A stretch of 64,000 nucleotides of DNA from contig NC_051139.1 of NCBI RefSeq assembly GCF_014839805.1, positions 3,100,001-3,164,000 on the forward strand, written 5' to 3'. Positions 10,899-23,986 of the stretch are shown piece after piece. The notes under the pieces were generated by a model. It had not been told where the DNA came from. It ran no database searches and saw only the letters and a program-made list of their open reading frames with translations. This DNA comes from Manduca sexta. Lineage: Eukaryota > Arthropoda > Insecta > Lepidoptera > Sphingidae. The position numbers were made by a program, and so were the translations under genes. The first letter of the stretch is position 1. Each line of letters begins with the position of its first letter.

Positions 10899-13800
10899 GT
10901 GAGTCGCCACGTTGTTCAGACCCTGTTAACTTGTTGTCTAGAAACATCAATATGAAACTGACAATTGTTTCAACAATTTTGTCGTTTAAATTATATTTAA
11001 CTCAGGAAATAAACCTAGATTTTTAAATAAATGAACTTGTCCCTTTGTGTGTAGAATAAAGCGAAAAACAATATAATAAAGAAATAATGAGACAATTATG
11101 AATAAGGACATTTCCAACTAGACAAGAAAATTATTTGAAGTTATCCTGGTGCCTATTATATCAGAAATACCTGAATTTAATGATGCTGCCAAATCATTGG
11201 AAAGTAAAGAAGATTCCGTCAAGTTCCCAGGGTCCCTATATTGTACAAGTTCTGATGCTATGTGCATATTGTGTAACACTTCTTTTCAAAGTAGGAGCTC
11301 CCCCCAAGGGAGGCATTAGGGGCGCTAATGTATATTTGTTATACAATATCTATCCCTCGAAAACAGTTTTTTTCATGAAAGGTAGAATATGTCTTTCTGT
11401 ACTTCTGTCAACATATTATATGCAATGTCGTGATCGTCGGTTAGAAAAGTAAAGGCGTAAATAAACAAACTCACTTTCATAAGTTAGGATACTTGGCGCG
11501 TTAGATAAAAACGATTAAATTATAAAACTATTTCAGCATATTCAAAGCAAAACATGCTCAATACTCGTATGTTTAGACAAATATTTATGTTTCATTAAAT
11601 ACTAATATTATGATGAATGTGTTAGACGAGCATTTTCGTGCGAATACCGATCAATATTCTATCTACTCCTAAGTAATTACCAAGTTTTCTCATGTAAGTG
11701 ACTTGTCTAATTTTTTTGATAGTAAAATTTCTTTAAACCCAAAATATACCAACATTACTTCATGGGCAATATTGTTATCGGAATTCATATAAGCTAATGA
11801 CATTTCCAAGCGACCTCGTGACACATATCGCTTGGCACGTTGGTCCAATGTTTGTTCCCTCGTCTGTTTGTACGCTTGTTCAAACATTGGCCTATTTGCC
11901 TATTGCTTAGGACCAATACTTCATGTTTGTTAACTTGTATGGTCGTATTAATTAGGATGTATACGTTGGGGATTTAAAACAACGTATTTCATAAGCGTCT
12001 AATATTTATCAGAGTTAGCTTTAACCTATATTCGAAAACCTTTCATTACGGTTGTGTACTTATTGTAAAATCAGCAAAGTCCTGATTTCAAAATCCAAGT
12101 TCAGAAATTATAATATGAAATCCATTTTGATAGTATGAACATAGACACTTGGGCAGATGGGATGGTGATCTAGGTCCTCCTAGAAGATATATATCGTTTT
12201 GTGGAACAAATATTAGACTCACGAAACGGACGAATACTATTTACACCTCTGCCTATCTTATTGCTAAAGCTTGCGTGAAAATTTTAGAATGACAACACAA
12301 TATCTTCTACTGGAAAGCAGGATCAATTATACCCATACAAATAAACACGTCTTCACAGCGGATGAGAGATCGTCTGCCGCGAAAGTGCACATCCTTTATT
12401 TCTTTCTCAGAAAGCGATTATTCACGTTACATTTAATGGTTGGAGTATGGTTTACGCATCCTCTACAAGACAAGTTATTCAAAAGAAAGTATTTTGTTCA
12501 ATATTTTCTAAGTATGCAGATCTATTGAAATATTAATATGTATAAATTGTGTTTCCTATCGACTTCTTGATTTCTACTCGCATTTCTTCAATTTTAACAT
12601 GTGTATTTAACCAATTATGGTTACTGGTCATTACGAGACCAAAAATGTTTTTGGATACGAACACAACCCAGAACAAAACTTCGTAGCACAGAATTATCAA
12701 ACAAATATATTCTTAGCTACCCTTTTTAAACAATCATGGCAGAATACCAGCAGAATATTTGTCACTCGTATAGAAAAATACGATGACATTCCGTGATTTA
12801 TGGCCGATATGATAGATTGCGCCATCCGCATAACTCAAATACCGCGCCGTGTTACTAATATGAACAATATTTACAATCTGCAAACGAGGTTTTATATAGT
12901 AAAACTCATTACGAGCGACAAGCGTTGACACAGCTCAATTATTACCTCATCTATGCCGCATGCGCATGCGACGGCTCACGGCGGCATGTCAGACGCTTCG
13001 GCGGAATGAGATTGTCATCAATAAAAAAAAATACCAATTATGATAGTTATAATTTATTACTTAGTTAGGTTTTGCGCGCGGCGCCTGTTTATAAGATGAA
13101 AGGAATGTGTTGAGTAGTTAGTTATCTTCTAGGGTTCCACTCTATATCTTTTGGGATTGAAGCTCGTTCCTACCCTATATAGTTTTGTAAATATTAAAAT
13201 ATAGTTCTAAATATTTACAAAAAGGAAATTGACATTCAAGTATAAGTAAATAAAGATTCTGATTTCAAATAGATGTTTTCGGAAACGACTCAACCGATTT
13301 TAAAAATACTTTTGTTATGTAGAGTTTATCATAGAGTAATCTAGTATACCTATATTTGCTGAAAAATACCTAAACGAATACATAGCAAATAAAAATGGCC
13401 TAAAGTTAATTCCATTTTGTTATGTCATAGTTACCACTTCGCGGCGTGGCGGTTAAAGGCAACCGCGGCAAGGGCTAGATCTTAATTACAATGTCAAATT
13501 TGTGTTACGCAACCCATGATGTATGATAGTTCACAAATTGGTTTGTGGTCGCTCGCGCGTGCGTTTCATCGAGGGTATAGGTGAGGATAGACGTAGCGAT
13601 TCAGACGGTTAAATAAACGCTTAGAATATTTTATCATATATTTGAGAATTTTACATTATATGTTTAGTGGAATGATCAGATCGCATCTGTTTGTTAAGAT
13701 TTAGCAGTCCTGAAATAACAACCTATTATACGTATTGACTCTCAAGCCTGTCGAAATCAAATAAATTGAAATAATTCATAGATTTTAATAACAGTTTACT

Positions 13801-14164
13801 TCCATGGAACAAAAGCATCAATAATGCGATTTTTTTCCGATTCCAGCATTCAAAGCCCAGCGTTTTAAAACCGCCGTGTCTAACCGCACACTAGCAACGT
13901 GAGCAATCAGCTGTCCGATGATAGATCGATAGGTAATTAGTTGCCAGTCTTACACAATACGTTAGGCGAATGATTGTTACTCTCCTCGCTGTTATTTGTA
14001 GTTAAATACTACAAAAAGTTGAGTACTAACGGCATTTGGAAGGAAAGAGTTATAACGTGCGAAGACTAGTAATAATGAACCGAGACTTAAAGCGCGGTAA
14101 AGTTCCGATTGTGTTATAAACCCCCACTGGACAGGAGGAAAACGTAGTGTTTCGTTTCGACTAA
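10899..14164. other. Unannotated stretch
   Basis: AT-rich, with no repeat or gene I can support. The open frames at 11135-11452, 11690-11887 and 12271-12528 are short, have no recognisable domain and lack consistent splice context. A GC-rich patch at 12950-13010 contains the palindrome GCATGCGCATGC. Confidence 0.4.
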
Positions 14165-14325
14165 ATTGTTAACCGACTTCAAAAAAAGGCGTAATGTATT
14201 TATTTTAGCTTAACTATCAATTTTAATTAGGCACCGACTCCAAAATTGGTATCGAGTATATACATACCTGTTATGTGAAATTATTTTTTGGTTTTCAGTG
14301 GTTTTTGAAGGCGGTTTAATTTTTT
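14165..14325. repeat. Dispersed repeat with inverted ends (AACCGACTTCAAAAA type)
   Basis: Begins 'ttaaccgacttcaaaaa' and ends 'tttttgaaggcggttta', which are imperfect reverse complements. The interior has 'gcaccgactccaaaattgg'. Sequences with this terminus are common in Lepidoptera as I recall; a related end occurs at about 21715-21735. Confidence 0.45.
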
Positions 14326-15012
14326 GATAAAATTATTTGTATTTGTGTATATGATATTCATGAATAATTAAAGATAATTGGGTAAAAATTTACCAATATT
14401 GTGGTTCACCTTTTTCGCCTTACCTGTAACAAACAATCACAAATCTTAGTTTAAAACTTGTTTTTCCCGTAGCTCAGTTCGCATTGATGTTAAGCCATTC
14501 AACACACATTTAAACGTTGTAAACAAATCGTCACACGTGGACATTGTACCCTCATAAATTATAATATAAAATTAATAATGATATATAGTATGTAATATGA
14601 TTTTTTTTCCGCAAAAAGTGTGAAAACTTAAAAGCTTTCCATCGTCGTGGTGTACTTAAAAAAAATTAAATAGTACAATCGTAAATTGTTTCTCGAATTC
14701 ATGACATTGGAATTAATTCTAGATGAACTCACATTAGCACCAAGCAAGAGTTTAAAGATTTAATAAGTTTTAAAATAACCACTCAGACAGCGACAACACC
14801 CCACTCTCCCCCTTAGAGGGAGCGAACGATCATCGAGGGCTGATGGTAGATCTACCATCGCCAGCCTCACGCTCAGGGTGCCGCGCCACGTCTCCTCATC
14901 GTGGTTACGAGTTGATTCACATAGTGTGAATTTCTCGGGAAGAGCTTACTATAGAAATGATCCTATGAAGTAAGGTCCTGGCGTTTTTACCTCGCTCGAG
15001 ACACGTCAATAA
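14326..15012. other. Unannotated stretch with a GC-richer block
   Basis: A GC-richer block at 14800-14940 ('agggagcgaacgatcatcga' onward) looks unlike its surroundings and may be a decayed mobile-element fragment, but I cannot assign it. Confidence 0.3.
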
Positions 15013-15075
15013 ACGGCGGAGAATCTTGACATCGCGATGTATAAATTTTACAGCGACATCTACTGCTGAACAGAT
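15013..15075 (+). repeat. Dispersed repeat, copy 1 of a local pair
   Basis: Contains GGCGGAGAATCTTGACATCG followed by CGAT, then after a short variable stretch 'acagcgacatctactg'. The same order recurs at 16174-16240. Confidence 0.55.
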
Positions 15076-16173
15076 GAACTTCGTTTCCATGACGTCTTAT
15101 CTTCCATGCGGAGTGGCACGTGTCTTGCTTTATGGTTATAGTAGAGTTCTGGTATTTTGGATATAAAATATCGATTAGAAGCGTCCTATTATAACTTTAA
15201 CAATAAATACCGTTTTTCATTATAGTTTTTAAATTCGTGACCTACTTTATAAAACCTAAGTGCTTGCATTCGTAAGATGTAGAGACTTTCAGAGTATTTA
15301 AATGACTGTTTACTGAATCAGTGTCGTGTGGCTGGATATCAAAAAAAATCAAAACATACATAATGCTATTATAAAGAATTGTTATTTCTACAGACTTGTT
15401 TAAAATTTAAAATAATGTATGATGTATAACAATTTTATGGATTTATTTCTTAACTCTACAATTCGGATAGTCTCAAATTAATTTTAAATAAGTATAATAA
15501 AGTCATTCCATTTCGTTTGGTATGATTTCATTTTTAATATAAAATTTTTAAGTCCAAATTGTTCTCATAAAATTAATTATAAATAACCTAATTATGGACA
15601 CAAATAAGTTTACTGAACAATTTTTTCACTAAATTGTGGTTAGAAACCGATTGATTGATATATAGTCGATATTGTAGATCATAATTCGAAATTCGAACAA
15701 ACACAATTTCTATATATTATTTAACTATAATTTAATGAACGCGTCGCTTGAGGTATTTTTTAATAAATGAAATGTCGGGGTCGAAGATACGGAAAAAACG
15801 AAATAATAATACTATAAATATCTTTATAAATATAATGCTTATAAATGAGCAATTATCTATTAATACGCAGCGCTTAATATCTTTACATTAATATACAAGA
15901 ACGTATAAGACTATGGTATACCATCTGTACGACGTCATAAGATCGAATTCGTGACCATGGTATGACAACAGTATAACAACACAAACACATCATAGCGTTA
16001 TAATGTTATACATTTTCGAAATTTATAAGCCTTGCGAACGCAAGGCACCAAAAATATTTATAGACTCATTTGAGTGTTCCCCTCCACGGAAATCTTTAGT
16101 AAAAGGCGAAAGATTTATGCGTTTTGAAGGGAAACCAGAGTTACGGCAGATTGTTAGCTCAGAGCTTTTATGT

Positions 16174-16240
16174 TGCGGCGGAGAATCTTGACATCGCGAT
16201 TTAGTTTTTCGTTGTAATTGTACAGCGCCATCTAGCGGTG
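16174..16240 (+). repeat. Dispersed repeat, copy 2 of a local pair
   Basis: Identical over about 24 nt to 15015-15038, then 'tacagcgccatctagcggtg' as the counterpart of 'acagcgacatctactg'. Both copies lie in the same orientation 1.16 kb apart. Confidence 0.55.
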
Positions 16241-17824
16241 TATTAGGAACTGTTCTACTTTACGCCCGACTCTACATTCGTAACTGTTGGTCTCTATATT
16301 TTGGTGCTTTCACATGTTTTAGTTTTACATTTGCGAGCTTAATTGCGGTATAAAAATAATTATATAGCTTTCGATGAATCATTAATAAGGTAAATTATAT
16401 TTTTATAAAGAAAGAAAAATATGAACTTTAGTTGCAATGAACTCTATAATGTTAATATAAAAAATCCAAATACTTGCAAAACTTGAACCTCCAAGCAAAC
16501 AACAACATCATATTTCTTCATCGACAATAAATGATTTTTATAACCGATAATTAATCAATATATTGCGAACAAAAGGAACATTGTATTACATTAATTAACA
16601 CATGTAATTTTATTGATGACAGGTCCATTTTTCTGCAAATAGTTTATTTATCAGTGTCAAATCGGCCGTGACATTCTCTATTACCACTACCTTACATTTA
16701 ATATGCAGGTGCTATATAGTTTTGTATTGAACCACTCTTAATTATTGTTAAGTATATTTATTGCTTTAAAATATACTTCTATGAGGTTTAAAATTTTGCA
16801 TTTCAACAATGATATTGACGATGATTCGTTTAGATCAAAGAAGAAAGGTTTACAAAATTTACCGAAATATTAATTCAAATACGATATAACGACATAAAAC
16901 ATACAACTGACAATCTAAAACATTTCAATTATAGATTTACTTTTTTTTCTCTCTTTGGCAAGACACAGTTTGCGGACCTGCCAGCGTCAAACAGTACCTT
17001 ATATTTTTATTAGCGATTCCGTATTTAAAAACGTAAAAAAAAATATCAAAAAGTATTTACGTCGCTAAAACATACTCTATTGAAAATATACAACATAGGT
17101 ATACAGGGAAACTGATTTCAACTAAGTACGCATATAAACACGTAGTTGCAATGAATTCTAAGTGGTAAGTTAAACAATATTATAGTGAGCAGCAATAAAT
17201 AAATAAAAAATAATGTTTAATTCTTGACCAACGATCATATTATTTCGAAATCATGCCATGAAATATGTAAGCGTACGTGTGACAGAATCACTATCAACGC
17301 GAGACTCGCCCACCTGTCTGTGACAATGCGAAGGTCAATTGATAAACATGCTATTGTCATTAATAAACATACAAATTGTTATTGTCATTAATAAATTATC
17401 ACATGTATAGTTATAACGTATCTTCATTCAGCGTTTTTTTTTTGTCCTGACTATTGATATATAGGGGCCGAAACTTTAAAAAAGGTGGTTCTTAAATCAA
17501 GGTTTTTTTTTTTTTTTTCTTTACGGCCAGTAGTGACTTGAGTCGGCTTTACAGGTTCAGATACTCCAAAAAATATTTTCTGCGTACCACTATCAATACA
17601 TTGGTAAACTATGAAAGAAAGAAAGAAAAAAAAATGTATTTGTCACCGACATAACACACATACAAAAGTATTAAAATTATATATGATACATATCAAATAT
17701 CTACTACAAATACTATCATTTATAGCTTGCGGGCTTGCAGCACTTAATGGCATACTAAACAAAGCTTCTAAGGCATTGCGTATAATTTGTGGGAAAATAG
17801 TTTTGGCCGGCAACTAAGAACAAG
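16241..17824. other. Unannotated AT-rich stretch
   Basis: No gene seen. A 16-nt T run lies at 17503-17518. The frame at 17611-17817 is lysine-rich low-complexity sequence. Confidence 0.4.
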
Positions 17825-18056
17825 TGTTCGTGCGCCGCTCGGCCTTGCGCCTGGACACACCTCTCGCTTTGACCGCGCCGGCTCCCGACCGTCACGGATA
17901 CAATGATCTACTGTAGCGTGGGCCGTCCAGCGGCAAGATAGGTGGACGATATTGCGGGTCGAACCTGGATGCGATTGGCTCAGGACCTAAAAAGGTGGCA
18001 TGATGTGAGAGAGGCCTATACAGGTGGGACTCTACAGGTTGTGGATGATGATGATG
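17825..18056 (+). pseudogene. RTE-like LINE C-terminal tail with nonsense codon
   Basis: The translation reads VGRPAAR-stop-VDDIAGRTWMRLAQDL, then KRWHDVREAYTGG, ending in a GATGATGATGA repeat. This is the usual last segment of an RTE-type LINE protein (RPxxRWxDDI...G..W...A.....W....EAY). The stop TAG replaces the expected tryptophan TGG just before VDD. Only the 3' end of the element is present. Confidence 0.65.
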
Positions 18057-18466
18057 AATTAGTAATCAATAACATCTACTGTTTGTTGATAGATTTAGGG
18101 ATCTTCTACATGCGCAACACTTTACTGTTGGGTTGGTATGGCGCCGAATTTGGTTATTTCTACAACCAGCCGCCTTTATCAATCTCGGTGAGGTAGTTCC
18201 CAGAAAACGTTTGAAAATCGTTTCAAAGGTAGTTTATTTAGGATTATAGGAATTCTGGTCTAAAGTCCATAATACTGTTATGATTACTGATCACTAGTTC
18301 TCCTTATATTAATGTCCCTCTGCACATGCTGAATGTAGATTTTTTTCCATAAGCGAAAGCATTATTGTTCTTGTAACTGTACTAAATCCCGACAGTCCAA
18401 TAAAGATCTAAAATGATTATTACGTTGTAACTACAACCCGAAGGATTAATAAAGATCTATAATGAT
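18057..18466. other. Unannotated stretch
   Basis: No gene or RNA seen. It separates the LINE tail from a Penelope-like tail. Confidence 0.4.
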
Positions 18467-18592
18467 TTCATGTTTACGCGAATGTTCATATTAAATAAAA
18501 CTATTTTTGGAATTTTATCGCGTTTTTTTAAATAATTTTCATCAAACATTTCGATGACTGCAACCTTCATGGTCACGGGGGGACTAAATTAT
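18467..18592 (+). mobile_element. Penelope-like 3'-terminal repeat fragment
   Basis: Words 'catgtttacgcgaatgtt', 'ttttatcgcg', 'catttcgatgactgcaacc' and 'ttcatggtcacggggggac' match, with divergence, the outer arm of the palindrome at 23987-24720. Confidence 0.5.
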
Positions 18593-19508
18593 AATAAAAA
18601 CTGCTATACCGAAAAAGAGTTTTATTTCAATGACCCATAAAGTTCTTAATACTTCCTAGCACGCCTTCCCTCTCCACAATAAAAATCAGCGAGATAATGT
18701 ACCATTAAAATTTACGACACAGTACGTTACGCCTCTTCATTACCGAGGTTTTCCTTGGTATCACAACTATGTGAAGGTGAATTAATAATTAAAGCGAGCT
18801 CAGAGCCGAATGTCCGAAGGCGCACCCATTACTGGTTTCCAAAGATCAGGCGGAGGCGGGGGCGGAGTACTAGTTCTGTAGTTACAGCGTAATTGAGCTG
18901 AGTCGTGAGATCGTAGATTCAATTCTCGAGTAAGGTGTTTTTAGATATTCGAATTTATTGCGTCATGAGATTGAAATAAGCTGAGAAAAATAATTAATAT
19001 TTTATCTTGTGTTGTTTTTTTAATATTTAATTAAGGCAGAATATTATAAATTGGATATTATTTATTTGCATTTTATAAGTGTGTAGTACATGTTTTTTAA
19101 ATACAATACATATCAACATAAACTAAAGATTCATTATCATTTGTTAATGACTCTATTTATTACAAACGATGCACTGTTGATCATCGCGAGGTATCAATGC
19201 AAAAACATGGCCATCGGTAAACGATGGCCTTTACACTGCAGGCCAACAATTAGATAATATGTGAAGACTTTGAAAATTTAAATGAACGTGTAATTCAAAT
19301 ATTATAACAAAGGATTTTGAAATTCAAGTAAATATAGTTTTATACTCCACGGTCGAGGACTATATTTTGCTACAGATAAACAGATATTCTAGATTATTTA
19401 TTTTACACCTATATTTAATTTTATATTTTTTTCTAATTATGTAAACAAACACTTTTGCAAGCAGCCTTCATACAGTAAATTTAAACAAGTTTCATCTATA
19501 TTCTCATA
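18593..19508. other. Unannotated stretch
   Basis: At about 18870-18945 a segment with a B-box-like 'tagattcaattctcg' could be a decayed tRNA-derived repeat, but the evidence is thin. The rest is AT-rich. Confidence 0.3.
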
Positions 19509-19722
19509 TACTGCCTCGGTGGTAGTTGTATTGCGTGCGTGGTATGACTTACGCTCTGGAACTCAGTTCAATATCAGCCCGGAGTCTGGATTTTCTCTTG
19601 ATATAAAGATAACTCGCCCCCTATAACGTCATGGAACGGAATACACTCTGCAAAAGTGGTATACTAGTTTCACCTCTGGCTACCCTTTCGAAAATAAAAG
19701 GCGTAAGGTAGTGCATGACACC
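19509..19722 (+). mobile_element. SINE family B, internally deleted
   Basis: Head 'ctgcctcggtggtagttgta' and body 'tcagcccggagtctgg', 'gataactcgccccctat', 'ggaacggaatacac' match family B. About 50 nt spanning the B box are missing between 'acgctctgg' and 'atcagcccgg'. This should make it transcriptionally dead for RNA polymerase III. Confidence 0.6.
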
Positions 19723-21594
19723 CATATAATTTTTATTATGCATCCCAAATTTATCTCAAAGGTTAAACAATACCTAAATGAACTATTAAAACACGTCAGC
19801 TTGTTTACATTCTATACAGGTTCTATCAAAGTACATCCAATCGCTATCAACCGCATAATCAATGAGAACGCCATAGGTCACGCTCTATTTCGAATCATCC
19901 CAACAACTCGCGACAAAAACACCTGTCCGTCCGTACATAATTCAATATGCTGTCGATGTCAGAGGTCGGTTGAAACCACGGTTGCAGTTGGCCGTTTATC
20001 GTCACGCGCCGACCGCCCGCTGACATCGCCACAGCGTGGGATAATGCTGTATCACAATGTTACGCAGGTGCCAATAACCGAAACCTTGCTTCGTGTTCAT
20101 TAATAGGTATCATTGTTTTAAGTCTTTTGCAAGATAAATTATTATCAAAGCAATTTTAGCTGTATTAAAATTGAAGAGTGTTCATTTTTGCGTAACATAG
20201 AACAAAACATTCGTAGACCAACGCGTTGATACAGACATCGTCACTCATATCGAATAAACATAATCGATTATGTTACTAACCGCGTTTATACAAGTTTCAC
20301 TACGGCAGCGGTAATGTGTTTCTTGCAAAAATAATGCGAGCACACGCTAATGGTACTTAAATGATGCCAGATTTACTGTTTTATTGTCCCGCAGTGTACG
20401 CCACGGGAAAAAATAATTACGTACAGTTCAGATATGTTAATACTGCAGCAAAACTGGAGTTAAAAGCGTATTATAGTATCATTTTGTGCGACAATTTGTG
20501 AAGATTGATAGCGGGGGCCGCGAGGAATGCCGGTCGTATTAGTGAGGCCGCGGCCCGAGGTGGACGACTGCTTCAAGGATTGACTCGTATCTCCCGCCAA
20601 CTGATGCTATCACGAATGTACTTATAAATAAATAACGTGGAGCACGCATGCTTTGTTTTTTTATAAATTCTACACTATTTATATGCAAATTTGAAGTACG
20701 CGTGGTCTTTCTGCGAAGTTAAATTTCATTGCGCTGCGCAGTTAGCATTTAATTTGTCTCGCTTGCTTAATGGTATGTGACTGACGATTCCATACAGATT
20801 GGTTTGGTCTGATATTACTCGAAATACCTTTGTACATAAATGCTAGTTTGGCACATGATGCACTTATAGCCCCGGAATCATGTAATAAAGGCCTACACGA
20901 TCTTAATTAAACCGTAAGGGTAAGAAATTTGCAATAAATTGGGTATGTAAATAATAAAAAAAAAATCATTTCATCAGAGATTCGACGAAACAGTAGACCT
21001 CTTGTACGCAGTATTTTCTATGAATAGATACCATTACTTTGTCTAATCATGTGGTCAAGCGCCAATGGTTTCTATTTCCAAGTTCCAGTTTCAACTTATA
21101 ATAATTTCTGATTAGTGTCACAGGATGACAAAAGCAGTTCTACGCGTTAACTTAATAAAATGTCCCCCTTGCTCACGCACATTGTAAGCGACTAAGGGAA
21201 GTAATGGGGCGTGTCTTCATGGATGCAATGATCTATGACCGTGGCACTCACCAGGAATATAATCATCTGGTCATACAGCCATATAAAATACACCATAAAA
21301 AAGCAAGCCCGCCCAGCAAGGTATAAATCTGGCCCAGAAATCTTCCATGATAAGGAACACTCCATTTCTCACAAGTTTATCCTGTTTAATTTTATGCGCG
21401 TAAAAAATATGCTCAACAAACCTGTTTACGATGTGGAAACAAAAGCATCGCATTCACTCAAGCTCTCGCCGACCTTGCCGTTTTTTCTTAAGGTTGAATA
21501 GTATTGATTCATTGATAAACGTTCTGGGTCAGATTTACTGGCAGGTAATCCTTGGAAAGTTAAAATAACAGATAATTCTGATCTTTGAAGACCG
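19723..21594. other. Unannotated stretch
   Basis: The open frame at 19711-20103 (130 codons) overlaps the SINE end and has no recognisable domain. A GC-rich patch at 20510-20600 could be regulatory. No RNA gene found. Confidence 0.35.
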
Positions 21595-21735
21595 TTTCTA
21601 TTTAGACGATATTATATTTTAACTGCTCTTAAAAAAATAATTTACCAAATCGGTTCAGAAATTACCGACTGAGGTAAAATACATAAAAAAATATACTTCA
21701 AATTGATAACTTTCTTTTTTAAGTCGGTTAAAATA
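21595..21735. repeat. Dispersed repeat fragment related to 14165
   Basis: Contains 'aaatcggttcagaaatta' and ends 'tttcttttttaagtcggtta', the inverted form of the AACCGACTTxAAAAA terminus at 14165. Confidence 0.4.
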
Positions 21736-22639
21736 AAGCCAAAATGTCAATAAGTCATGATAGAGACAAAACTCTCAAACATTCCCGATAGAGACGGCGT
21801 AATTTTACACAAACAAAATTAAATTCATTTTAATTTATCCCATCAATATACATTTTACATATTTATACCATTTTTATTTTCCATCAAATTCCAAATTTAA
21901 ATTACAAAACCTGCTGGCCAGTAATATAAACCTCATTCCCAAAGACTTTCTCGCAAAAAGCCAAAGATTCACACTATTGCGTAATCGGCGATAATTTCTC
22001 TGAGCACTCGATGGGATGGCCGAAGGTGGTCATTGCGTGAACAAGCAATTAAATACCGTTGGGCGTGCGCTTACGCAACGCTTTTATCGCTTTTGGTTAT
22101 TGAGCGGTGTTTTTTAATCACCGTATGTGGAATTGTGATTAATGGTGCATGTCTGTTTTTTGTGGAGTGGACAGTGCGATTGACGTTGAAGTGGTTCGCT
22201 TGCTTAAGATAGTTCCAGCGTTAAGACATGTCCTGTTTTCAAGCTTGGATTAACACTAGATATTCATTATAATTGGTATTAAGAAAACAAGGCCTTATTA
22301 CCTAGCTTGACTACATAATAGTTTCAGATTTCATAAGACTACTTTTTCTTTTCTACTTGGCTTAGGTAAAGTACACTCTAAGTCTTATATAGTTGAAGTC
22401 CAATATCAATCAGCAATCGGTATTCCATAGCATAATTATGGCGTATTTTTCCAAGTTTTACTTATATAATTTTTCTTCCTTCATACTACACTGTCTTTCA
22501 ATACGCCCAAAATCGTTTGAAATAATCTTAGAATATATTTTTATTATAGTACTTATATACTATAGAGATATACTCCCATAAACCATTTAATAAATCCACT
22601 TCACATGTAACACAAAATCAGCTAACAGTACGCGAAGGT

Positions 22640-22674
22640 TGAACGGTTGCGCATTCGTAAGGAGAAAAACTCAG
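22640..22674 (+). repeat. 35-nt direct repeat, left of MITE
   Basis: Starts 'tgaacggttgcgcatt' and ends 'ggagaaaaactcag'. It is repeated with three substitutions at 22853-22887. The two copies directly abut the MITE between them. Confidence 0.65.
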
Positions 22675-22852
22675 GGCCCTTATTCTGTATGATAGTGTAA
22701 ACGCGTAACGCGGCCGTGTCATGTTATCTTCGCGAAATGTGCGTGGAATGGTATTCTGTAAGCCAAATTTCTGTAGTCCTAAACATGATGCGTTGTGTTA
22801 CGTGCTTGTTACGCACTGTTAAAATAACGTGCGGGATAGAGAATAAGGCCCC
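22675..22852. mobile_element. MITE with GGCCCTTATTCT termini
   Basis: 178 bp bounded by 'ggcccttattctgtatgat' and 'gatagagaataaggcccc', which are imperfect inverted repeats. The GC-richer interior has no coding. The open frames on both strands here (22716-23030 plus, 22724-22975 minus) are by-products of the interior. Confidence 0.6.
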
Positions 22853-22887
22853 TGAACGGTTGCGCATTTGTAGGGAGAAAAACTCTG
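22853..22887 (+). repeat. 35-nt direct repeat, right of MITE
   Basis: Partner of 22640-22674. It is followed by 'gccgtaaaaggcgtg', which does not continue the repeat. Confidence 0.65.
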
Positions 22888-23032
22888 GCCGTAAAAGGCG
22901 TGTCGTCCCGGTATCCGTAACGTTACGTGGCAGTTTTCTCAGCGTGTCGATACGCTCGCGATGGCCGACTGACAATACCTTACGCGATTTTGTATCAATT
23001 TTTAATGGCTGTATTCATAATTTAGTATAATC

Positions 23033-23337
23033 GAGCGGTGGTAGCCTAGTTGGGTGTGGAACGGACTGCTAAGACGAATGTCCGCAGGTTCAAATCCCAA
23101 GGGCACACACCTCTGACTCTTCTAAAAATTATGTGTGTATTCTTGCTTAAACGGTGAAGGAAAATATCGTGAAACCTGCATATCAAATAAATTCTCTATA
23201 TTAATTTTGAAGGTGTGTGAATTCTACCAGTCCGCACTAGGCCAGCGTGGTGGACTAAAGCCTAATCCCTCTCAGTAGTAGAGGAGGCCCGTGGCCAGCA
23301 GTGGGACAGTATACAATACAGGGGTGATATTATTATT
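23033..23337 (+). mobile_element. tRNA-derived SINE, family A, full-length reference copy
   Basis: Complete head-to-tail copy. It has A box TGGTAGCCTAGTTGG (23039-23053), B box GGTTCAAATCC (23087-23097), the body 'gcacacacctctgact', 'cggtgaagg', 'gaaacctgca', the tail 'ctaggccagcgtggtggact' and 'gaggaggcccgtgg', and a TAT-rich end. A deletion shortens the 'ctttgtgaattatcgcttg' segment seen in other copies. Both internal promoter boxes are intact. Confidence 0.75.
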
Positions 23338-23575
23338 CATAAATCAATCTCACTTTTGAGTAGAATCTTAAGTAGCCATTTAATGTATTGAACTATCTTT
23401 CGAAAGTGGCCTGCCTCCAGTGTGTTCTTGAGACTTTTAACAAGTCGTCTGTCCATCTTGCAGGTAGACCTCCAACACCATACCATACTCCGGCACCAAT
23501 AACTGTTAACAATACTGTAAACTAAACAAATAATATGAGACATCCCAATTTAGTAACAGGCTACTTTTAGTACAA

Positions 23576-23633
23576 AATAAATGCATCTAAAACTTTGATC
23601 CAGAAAAGATTTCCGGACGGTCGAAGCCGCTAG
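23576..23633 (+). mobile_element. Helitron-like 3' end
   Basis: Ends 'ggacggtcgaagccgctag' followed by T. This matches the hairpin-plus-CTAG terminus of the other Helitron-like elements here. Confidence 0.45.
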
Positions 23634-23986
23634 TAAAAACTATTATTATATTGCCTGCAATAATTACTACGCATTTTACGTCTCAAACACCACACTGAGT
23701 TAAAACCGTATCAATATTGTATAATATTTAATTGATTAGAACACATAAAAGTCTACTACTACCGCCGGATATTACAAACATAATTGCGGATCACTTTTAC
23801 ATATACATTTAATTTGTTTTTCTACTTACGTAAGTATTATGTCACGTTTATTAGCATTGTTTATGGCCAATATAATTCCTGTTACGGTTCAAATGTCTTG
23901 GTATGTGCTAATGGATAGTATGATTTAATAATACTAACTTAAAATGAGAAATTTCTACAACAGATGCTTAATTATAATGATTTCTT

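Noticed and set aside
22716..23030. 104-codon plus frame and its minus-strand counterpart
   Set aside because: Spans MITE interior and flanking repeat; no protein features.
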